64,000 nt of DNA from Cladopsammia gracilis (taxonomy: Eukaryota; Cnidaria; Anthozoa; Scleractinia; Dendrophylliidae). Made by a program: the position numbers and the translations under genes. Below the pieces are notes generated by a model that had not been told where the DNA came from, did no database searches, and saw only the letters and a program-made list of their open reading frames with translations. Each line of letters opens with the position of its first letter. Positions within the stretch are counted from its first letter, which is position 1. Shown here one piece after another: positions 56,356 through 64,000 of the stretch. The stretch spans positions 1,087,049-1,151,048 of the forward strand of contig JAJGOT010000275.1 in assembly GCA_022457155.1 (NCBI GenBank). Direction: 5' to 3'.

Positions 56356-59171
56356 CCCCCGGAAAGTCACATTATTTTCATGTCGTGAAAACGCAGTGTT
56401 TAACGAGATATAGTATACGGTGAATATATGGGAATCTTTGTTTACCATTTTAGCGTCATCAGCATATGCACCTCGTTCTCTAACTTACCTCCAAAAAATC
56501 AACTCTAAATATTGAAAGGGCATAGCACGATTAGCTTTCTCGGAAAATTTGAGCCCGATATCCTAAATACACTTCATGCAATGATGTATTAAAAACTCAA
56601 AATTTTACAAAGAATGTTTGGCTCATTAGCGCTTTGCCACCCAACAATTTTGTAGTTTTGATAGCAGATATTTCCTTAAATGTTGCATGAAAAAAGCTGA
56701 AAATTGCGAAGATTACTAAGTTTAACAAGCTCTTTTAACTTTTGAAGTCAATTCGTATTTAGCACGGTGCCTCCTCTATGCAGATTCGTATGCTAATGAA
56801 ACAAAATGTAAACAATGATGTCAACAAAGATTCCCTATATGTAAACTTTTTTAATTCCCCAGTAGGTATATTACGTGTTAAAAGATGATTGCTGTATAAT
56901 TTTTTTTAATTCCCCAGTGTAATTACGTCATTCATTGTCTAGACAGTTTCGTTTCACACAATGCATATTTATGTCTAAGACGTTTTGGTCGTTTTAAATC
57001 GGTTTTACTCTTCAATTATTATTCGGGCTGCTTGGTAATCTGCCAGGTCTGCCCGATTTATAAATTTACTTTTATTTCCGGCACTTTTTTCGCTGTTCTA
57101 GAAAGTTCTAGAAAATTCTGTTTTAAGTGTTTTTTGAGATAAGAGTTTCAAAGGTTAAACCCTATTTTGCCTGTTTTTTTTTTTAGTTCCTGAGCCGGGG
57201 GGGGGGGGGGGCACATTGACCAAAACTGTCTCCTTTGCGGTCCGCACTGTAGAACGATGACGTCATATGACATAGTTATTAGGTAATTAGTTATACGGCC
57301 GCCATCTTGGATTTCTGAAATTTTTCAAAACCTCTTAAAAACCGTCCAAATTGGCTCAAAATTAACCAAAACCAATAAATAAACGCTAAATGACGTAAAA
57401 TGTAAGTTATACAATAAACATTGTTTTTATTCATTCAAAGGTACAAATATGCAAATTTAAAAAAACTTGGCTGTCAAAATCTTGTTTCCATGGAAACATC
57501 AAGTCACGTGATCAATAAAATGTCATCATAATGAAATTGTTGCCAGATAAATTTTAGTAAAAGTCACAAAGTTTGATGGTGTTTGAATACATATTAAAGA
57601 AGTTATGAATGTTGAAAGTTAGCGTTGTTAAGGTTACTGTGAACCTTCGACGGTGCCTTGAATTTCCGAAAATCTTTCGTCAGGCGCGCTATTTTTAACG
57701 AAACCCCAGGAAACTATATATCCTGTAAAGCTAATAAATTGTAGATTCCAAAAATAGCAATTACTTTTTTACTTTTTCTTTTTACTTTTTTTACTTTTAT
57801 CTCTCGTTTCCTTTAGTTAAGCGTGCGCGAGCCTTAAACGCAAAACCGACGGTGTTTGCTTCACTGAATTACCAGCCTCCGTGTTAGCGCGAAAATCAAA
57901 ACAAACTGGTCCGTGTCACTCAAGAGTTAATGGCCTAACAAAGAGTGTGAGGCTTTTTCGATATTTTTATTGGCTCCCGAGTAAATCCACTTTGAAATTG
58001 GACAATAGAAAATTGATTCTATGATTATAGAACACCAAGAGAAAGATATGAAGTGACTTTTCGAAGAGAAATTCAGCCATAATAAGTTTTTAGCGACGCA
58101 ATCTGGAAAACTTCAATTTATGAAAATAAAATCAGAGATTTCAAACGCTCAACAAAGATTCCCACAGATAGACAGTAAACTGCTCGCACTAGATAGGTTT
58201 GACCTTTTGTCGGTTTATTAGTTATGAACCCTAAGGATAATTCTGGAATCCCGTCACGAAGTACGTTATCGTTATAATTGATTTGCATGAAGTATTGTAG
58301 TTTTAATTGAATTTGAACAAACGTGACTCCAAGTATTGTTGACCGCGTGGTTTAACTCAGTTGTATATCCGTCCATGTTTTAAAAGCCAAGGTTTTGCAC
58401 CGTGTTATTTTTCTTTTGCCGTTTAGTTCGAATAATGCGTTTATTATATTTGTAATAATATATCATATTGTATAAATTTCATATCGAAAAGTACTATTAA
58501 AATTGTTATACAATTCACGAGATTCCAAAGTACGCATGTTTGTTTTTCATATCCGACGGACCAAACTGCAAAGGCCATCATATGAGCTATAAAGTCGAAC
58601 ACGGGATTTAAAAACCCTCGTATCGAACATTCAAAAATACAAAATAACAAACAACAATTATTGATCGAGATACAAATTATTATTATATTATTATTAGCAC
58701 TAAGATTGTAGCGTGACAAAATTTCGACCTCAAGAAGTCACTTTTCGGGCAGAACGCAGCTCTTACAAGGTCTTCTCTGATTTTGAGAAAACAATCGAAC
58801 AAACAACACAACAATGGACCCTAGCCATGAAAACAATAGAGCTGCGTGAAACCCAGGTCCAATGAAATTAGAGGTTGTCAATAAGAGCTGCGTGGTATCT
58901 GGAACTTTTGGCGCGCTCATCATATTAAAACATCTAATTAATAAGACGAACTTAATAATAGTCTAAACCCTTAAAGCCCGATTTTAATACTCGTATGGTT
59001 CTTGTTTGACTTTAAATCAGTTACGTTTTTTTTTCGTATTCACGAGATGGCTGTTGGAGCCCTTTGATTGCAAAACAAAAACGTCTTGATAAAGAGAAAG
59101 AATATTAATGTTGAGCTCAGTGATGTAACCAGTACACTGTACTGAGCTACCGGCCACGGCTGTCGTGAACA
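56356..59171. other. Intergenic DNA, repeats only
   Basis: No gene supported. It holds a G run at 57198-57213, a copy of the 17510 repeat at 57460-57570, and 'gccgccatcttgg' stretches. The open frames at 58444 and 58738 on the minus strand have no conserved content. Confidence 0.5.
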
Positions 59172-59173
59172 TA

Positions 59174-59360
59174 CAGTCAAACCTCTATTAAGCGGTCCCT
59201 TGGGGAATAGCCAACTGACCGTTAATAGAGGTGACCGCTTAAAAGAGGTCAAGTAAGTTTACAGTAAATATGGGGAGCGATTTTATTCCAGGGATTTGTT
59301 AAGTGGCCGCTTAATAGAGGGTGACCGCTTAATAGAGGGCCCTTAAAAGAGGTTTGACTG
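59174..59360. mobile_element. 187-bp pogo/Tigger-like MITE
   Basis: Ends CAGTCAAACCTCTATTAAG and the inverse AAAAGAGGTTTGACTG, flanked by TA on both sides (59172-59173, 59361-59362). Inner 'agaggtgaccgcttaa' repeats are typical of this group. Confidence 0.85.
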
Positions 59361-59495
59361 TATTCTTGTGTTTTAAAAGACAGTCTAAAAGAACGTAAAT
59401 CAGGTAAACCAGTTAAAACGGAACAACTATGGAAGCAAAAACGAAGAGTGGGAATGAGTTGGAAAGAAAACTCTGGTTTGCAAAACAATGACCGC

Positions 59496-59703
59496 AATAG
59501 ACTTCTTTAGCTTGCATGTTTTATTTTCCCAATGTAGATCATGTGATGTTACCCTAGAGAACTGTTTCTTTTAAATTTTGTTTTGTTCACGTGCATATGT
59601 ATGCATAATTTTTAAAAAAGACAAAGCAAATTCCCTTGAGAACATCACATAGCCTACATTGGGAAAACGAAACTTACAATTAAAAATGCTAAAGAAGTCT
59701 ATT
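59496..59703. mobile_element. 208-bp inverted-repeat MITE
   Basis: Ends AATAGACTTCTTTAGC and GCTAAAGAAGTCTATT, followed inward by 'ttttcccaatgtag' against 'ctacattgggaaaa' and 'catgtgatgtt' against 'aacatcacat'. Confidence 0.85.
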
Positions 59704-60629
59704 TAACTAAAGGACGCGCTTGCAAAACTGCAAAATGGAACCCGCATCTTGGAATACACGTGTCGTTGCGACAACGATAAAATACCCGGTGTTACAATAT
59801 TTAGAAAAGAATGACCTTTAACCTTTAATAGATAGCTAATGTGATGTGCTCTACAATATGAAATAAATATTATGGGATGCTGCTGGGGATCTTTGGCGTC
59901 ATCAAACTTGTGTACTTTCAAATAATGCATGGTCTTTCTCATCAATCAATCAATCAATCAATTTAGTTTTTCACTTACACCATAACAAATTACAACATTT
60001 TCCTAACATTAATAATAATGAGCAAGGTGCGAAGTGACTGGAGACCGGGCGACTCCGTAGCTGTCCAAACGATTTCTGTGATTGACATATCACAGATATA
60101 TCATTGAACAATGCCCCTATCCCTAATCCCTATCCTAGCGGGACAAATCTATTGTTTTCTTAGCGAATCACAGACATCGTTTGGATAAGTGCTGGACTAA
60201 CGGAGACCCCAGGAACAAATTACAACAGCTCTAAAATGTAATTGCCTTGTGCTAAATTGATAGAAAAAAAAAATAAGAAAATAACAATGAAATAACTATT
60301 GGAAGTTAGCAGTTTCTAATCATTATTTGTATTTTAGATTAATAATAATCACTTTAACAATATTCTAAATAACTGGAAGTGAGGGAAAGTGATTTGATTT
60401 CACACATGAAATGTAAGAGAATAAATTGTTTTACTAATTAAAGGAATTTTTTACAGATGTGATTTTTAAAGGACTGGATACGGGGTTTATTTTCAAGGCT
60501 CATCTGGACTTACTTTTTGAAACTATTTAACAAATAATGCCGGGCTTTTAACTTTCTTACTGCAAATCTGATTGCGGCACGGTGGATTTTTCTTAACATC
60601 TGTTTTAATCTTTGCCTTTCAGTTTCACA
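59704..60629. other. Intergenic with (AATC)n microsatellite
   Basis: A short (aatc)5 tract lies at 59941-59961. An imperfect inverted pair, 'tccaaacgatttctgtgatt' and 'aatcacagacatcgtttgga', frames 60063-60186, probably a decayed MITE. No gene. Confidence 0.5.
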
Positions 60630-60890
60630 GATATTTAACAGGGCGTGCATGTGCTCTCTTGTTTATGAAAAGAACTGTTCTTTCAACTTCTCTTAGTTTC
60701 ACTAATAATTAAAGCGGTTGTGATCCCTGTTTATGAAAATGAGTTTTTTAAATTCGTAATAAGTGCTTTCGAAACAAAATATGCAAAACAGAAGAGTCAT
60801 CCGCGTTTTTACAATGGAAGCAAGAATCTGGAAAATAAAAATAAACATATTGGACTGAACCCACAAACTACTGCCAACAGGCAATTTTCA
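60630..60890. repeat. Dispersed repeat, longest of three copies
   Basis: Matches 51181-51370 in sense and 53660-53860 in reverse, including 'tgcaaaacagaagagtcatc' and 'cgaaagcacttattac'-type blocks. Confidence 0.65.
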
Positions 60891-61360
60891 GTGCCTATAT
60901 AAGAAAAGACAAGTTCAGAAAGCGTCCATTTCAACCCATGCCTTAGTACTGGTTTTCAATTGACTAAAGTCTTCAGTGTTTTCTCTTAAATTGCTTACGA
61001 TTTCAATGTTAACTAGCCGGCGTATAGCAGGCGTAAGAGTAAAACTGGGCGTAATTTCGTAAACGCGCAAGCACGTCCCGCATATCGATCGCGCCCAGTA
61101 ATAATAATTGTTTGTGAATATATACCAAACTAGCACTAGTAGATAGTGTTTCTCGCCGCGCGCTCTGATTGGCTACTCAAACTCACGATACCATTTTCTA
61201 TTCACCTCCAGACGTTGTTTCTTCCCTATTTGTGTTGTGTTACGATATTTTAACATTCAATACCTCCAAAACATGGCACATCGTGTCCTCTAAAATCGAA
61301 CGTGGTCATCGTGTCGATGATCAGCTTTGCATGCCTTCGATGATTTTGTATACACCTAAT

Positions 61361-61508
61361 TCAATAAAGGTTGCTTTGGCAGTTGGTCATTGGTAATTGG
61401 GAATTGGCATTTGGGCATACGGAACACAATGCAGTGCTTCGCTTGAGTGACCGCCAAACAATAGCTTCCCAATGGCCAATTACCAATGACCAAAGCAACC
61501 TTTATTGA
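61361..61508. mobile_element. 148-bp hairpin MITE
   Basis: Left TCAATAAAGGTTGCTTTGG followed by 'ggtcattggtaattggga' pairs with right 'ccaattaccaatgacc' and CCAAAGCAACCTTTATTGA. Confidence 0.85.
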
Positions 61509-61509
61509 A

Positions 61510-61875
61510 CAAGAGGCTCCTAGCAGCCTATACTCATGCGCATGCGTAAGTAGGCTGTACCACAATGAAGGGAATGATTCTTCTAAGACTTATATATACC
61601 AAACATGAACATTGCTAATGTAAGTAGCGTTGTAGGAGACGCTGTCGTGACACTTGAGTAACGCTCTTTTACCGGAAGTGAGAGTAGCCGGAAGTCACTA
61701 AACAGGAAGTGTAGTGGAAAAGCTATGAACCGGAAGTGTACAATTTAAAATATGCGTGCATAAATTTGCATGCAAAATCGTGACACAAAAAATAAAAATA
61801 ATAATAATAATAATAATAAAAATAACAAGAAAAACGGAGCCGAAACCTTACCTCATGCCGCTACGCGCATGAGTA
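61510..61875. repeat. Dispersed 'cacttccggt' family, copy 3 (inverted)
   Basis: Inverted relative to 4338-4660 and 5845-6060, with 'gagtagccggaagtcac', 'gcataaatttgcatgcaaa' and 'cctcatgccgctacgcgcat'. It contains an (ATA)n-like tract at 61795-61825 where the other copies have T-rich sequence. Confidence 0.7.
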
Positions 61876-62454
61876 ATTAAATATATAGCCACCCGAATTT
61901 TGTATCCGCAAACTTTTGATTTCTAGAAAATCGATAAAGAGATGGTAAATATAATAAAGAATTAAAGCAAAAATATTTAATGATGCTCACCAAACATAAG
62001 AAAAGAAAACAACATTCCGTTCGACATGCCTTCCAAAATGTACCCGAGAAAAAAAATCAACAACTACTGAAAGCTATGGCCTCTAAACATGAATTCCACT
62101 AAAGAAAATTATTTAAAACTTGGACGGAAATGTGGCACTCTCTACCCCACCCCCTCTTTCCCACCATCACGGGAACATGCACCCACCGGTCAGCCACGCA
62201 CATGCAGAGCTACAGAGAGCCGCTCGTAATAGGGAGCTACAGTTGTCTGGTGGTTTACCTAGTAAGTGGCAAAGCTTGCCACTGGTATCCCGACAGCTCA
62301 TCAGTTGATGCGTTCGACTAATGTAAATAAGGTCACACGTGGGTTCAATTGCCTTCATGGACTCAAATTTTGATACAGTTTACCTAGCACATGACTAACC
62401 TTAACGTTTAATTTTTTCTTTATCAAAAGTGTTTTACTTTGAAAATGATCTGAC

Positions 62455-62710
62455 TTTATTGATAGCGGAGCTCTCGCGGGCCGAGGCCCGCTGCGGAGCC
62501 CCATACTCATAGAACCTATGCCCGTGGCACGGCTAGCGGAATGTTTCGCGGGCGCACGTCCGTAACATGTGTGTCCGAGCGAGCGAGCCGTCCGTGCGTA
62601 GTTCTAGCTCGCAGGCGCGTATGACGTCGCAAAACGTGCGCGTATGACAACCGAGATCTTAGCAATTTTGAAACCAAAGCGAGGCTTTGTTTTTCGCGAG
62701 GCTACATTGC
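62455..62710. other. CpG-rich block
   Basis: A stretch far richer in CG dinucleotides than the rest of the window ('gctctcgcgggccgaggccc', 'cgagcgagcgagccgtccg'). It may be a young repeat that has not lost CpG, or a promoter-type island. No gene start is confirmed beside it. Confidence 0.45.
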
Positions 62711-62834
62711 CAATGCCACGTCATCTCGGTTAACACTTTAGTTGGATCTGTGTTTAGTTAGCGGAGAAAACTGTTCCAAATTAAAGTCGTTAAAGTCGTT
62801 AGTTCCCTGCATTTTTTCGCGGTTTGCTACTCAA

Positions 62835-63010
62835 GACAGGGATACTAATTAAGGGATATTAATTAAGGGATATTCAGAAGCCGCTATAGTGGAAAAAGAA
62901 GAGCTTTCAGGGATAAAATCTTGCTTCGAGGAACTTCATACGTTTTTATCAATGCCGGAGGAATGCGGGGAGATGTTTCTCACTTCGGGTTTCAGAACTG
63001 AAGAAGCAGA
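62835..63010 (+). other. Open frame of about 55 codons, possible exon
   Basis: Open without a start codon from about 62849, through EKEELSGIKSCFEELHTFLS and PEECGEMFLTSGFRTEEAEI, to a TAA. The composition looks protein-like (acidic, balanced), but no splice sites or family support it. Confidence 0.2.
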
Positions 63011-63047
63011 GATTTAAAGAATTTCCAAGCAGTCGAGGGACTTAAAG

Positions 63048-63700
63048 GTAAAACAAAATACATTTTTCGATGGGAATTTATGTTGATATCAATCTGTGAT
63101 TGGCCTTTCTTCGTGTGCTCGTTAGCGGATAATTGTTTATAGATCTTTATAAAACGTGCTCAAATTCAGTTGTATTGATTTCTTAAATTTCAAAGACACT
63201 GAGTTCAGCCTCGATGCGTTATAAATAGTACGGGTTTTGCTTTTAAACATAAACTTATTGAGATTTGATAAAATTTTTCGAAAGAAGATTGTGTTGTCCA
63301 TTGTTATGTGTGTTCATTCATAACATAGGTTTATGATTTTATGTAAACAAAACCAGACTTGGATTTTATAGTTCTAAGTTCCCTCGCGTCTCCCTATGCA
63401 AATATGTTTGTGTATTTTTTGCAATTTTGATTTTCTAATTAGTTTGAACAGGTGTATTTTATTCGGAAATAAGTCATATAAGTTATTCTAGATCGAGAAA
63501 AGTTGTTTTTGTGAACTTTTGTACAATCTAAATGTACTGTGCAGACAGTCGCGTAACACTGTTTTTGAGAATGCTAAATTGAAAAATAGCCCGTAGTCAA
63601 TCTTAATTCTTGTGCTTCCGACCTTTCACCTTAGTTAAGCTTATCATCGGGCTTTCTGTTCAGAGAGCGACGCTTTTAGGCTCGGCAGTATCTATATATA
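63048..63700. repeat. Dispersed ~650-bp repeat, copy without the MITE
   Basis: Counterpart of 7045-7850, providing the empty site for the MITE at 7550-7672 ('caatctaaatgtactgtgca' near 63525). Confidence 0.75.
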
Positions 63701-64000
63701 TTAAACACATATGTCGCTAGTGTGTTCAGCGGACGGTAACTCTTAAGCCTGTCCCTGTACAACTATTGCGTATTAAAGAAACGTATGGGTTGCGTATGAA
63801 AATTCATAAAATAATTTTTCATACGCACAAAAATTCCTTGAAAATACGCTTATGACCAGCGTACTTGACCTATGAGTAACGTACTTCAGCGCAACTCTCG
63901 CGTATTCGCGTTTGCCTAGCATATGCTTAGCGATATAAACCATACGTCCGAATACGCACACAATTTTTAAGCATGCGTATGTAGTGTATGCCACCGTATG

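Noticed and set aside
62120..62358. Overlapping frames of 62-63 codons
   Set aside because: Three overlapping frames on both strands, without any recognisable content.

Overview
This 64-kb window is eukaryotic, AT-rich nuclear DNA. It most likely comes from an anthozoan cnidarian and probably a stony coral: it has intron-rich genes, a ciliary GTPase gene of animal type, very many short inverted-repeat elements, and a multi-membrane protein family that I know only from corals and anemones. The species cannot be fixed from the sequence. Most of the window is mobile or repeated DNA, and only a few stretches can be supported as genes.

Layout. 1-12.9 kb holds repeats and DNA transposon remains, including a 1.87-kb terminal-inverted-repeat element (1887-3751), a 2-kb element with an inner MITE (8998-11016), several perfect hairpin MITEs and minisatellites. 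12.95-20.74 kb is the gene-bearing core. IFT27 lies on the minus strand with seven exons that join without a frame break into 186 codons. It is head to head with a plus-strand gene of unknown function, and a match to the RFX X-box, the usual switch of ciliary genes, lies 43 bp before the IFT27 start. IFT27 introns carry several MITEs, one nested in another.

22.6-50.4 kb is a tandem direct duplication of about 10.5 kb. Copy A (22613-33128) and copy B (33345-50437) each hold a 43/44-bp satellite array, a ~70-bp minisatellite and about 7 kb of shared single-copy-looking DNA. Copy A alone carries a head-to-head pair of Penelope-like retroelement ends. Copy B alone carries a DIRS-type tyrosine-recombinase retrotransposon (36376-45885), itself split by a second DIRS element of the same lineage (38763-43511). 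Because copy A preserves the empty site, and the inner element preserves the uninterrupted outer sequence, both insertion sites can be read directly.

50.4-55.7 kb holds two damaged members of a multi-membrane protein family: a 5' fragment cut off at the edge of duplication copy B (minus strand), and a frameshifted pseudogene (plus strand). 55.7-64 kb is mainly intergenic repeats and MITEs, including a pogo/Tigger-like MITE with a TA target duplication and second copies of families already seen in the first 8 kb.

The best-supported gene content is therefore ciliary (intraflagellar transport). The most informative structures are the nested DIRS pair and the duplication that lets one order the insertions in time.
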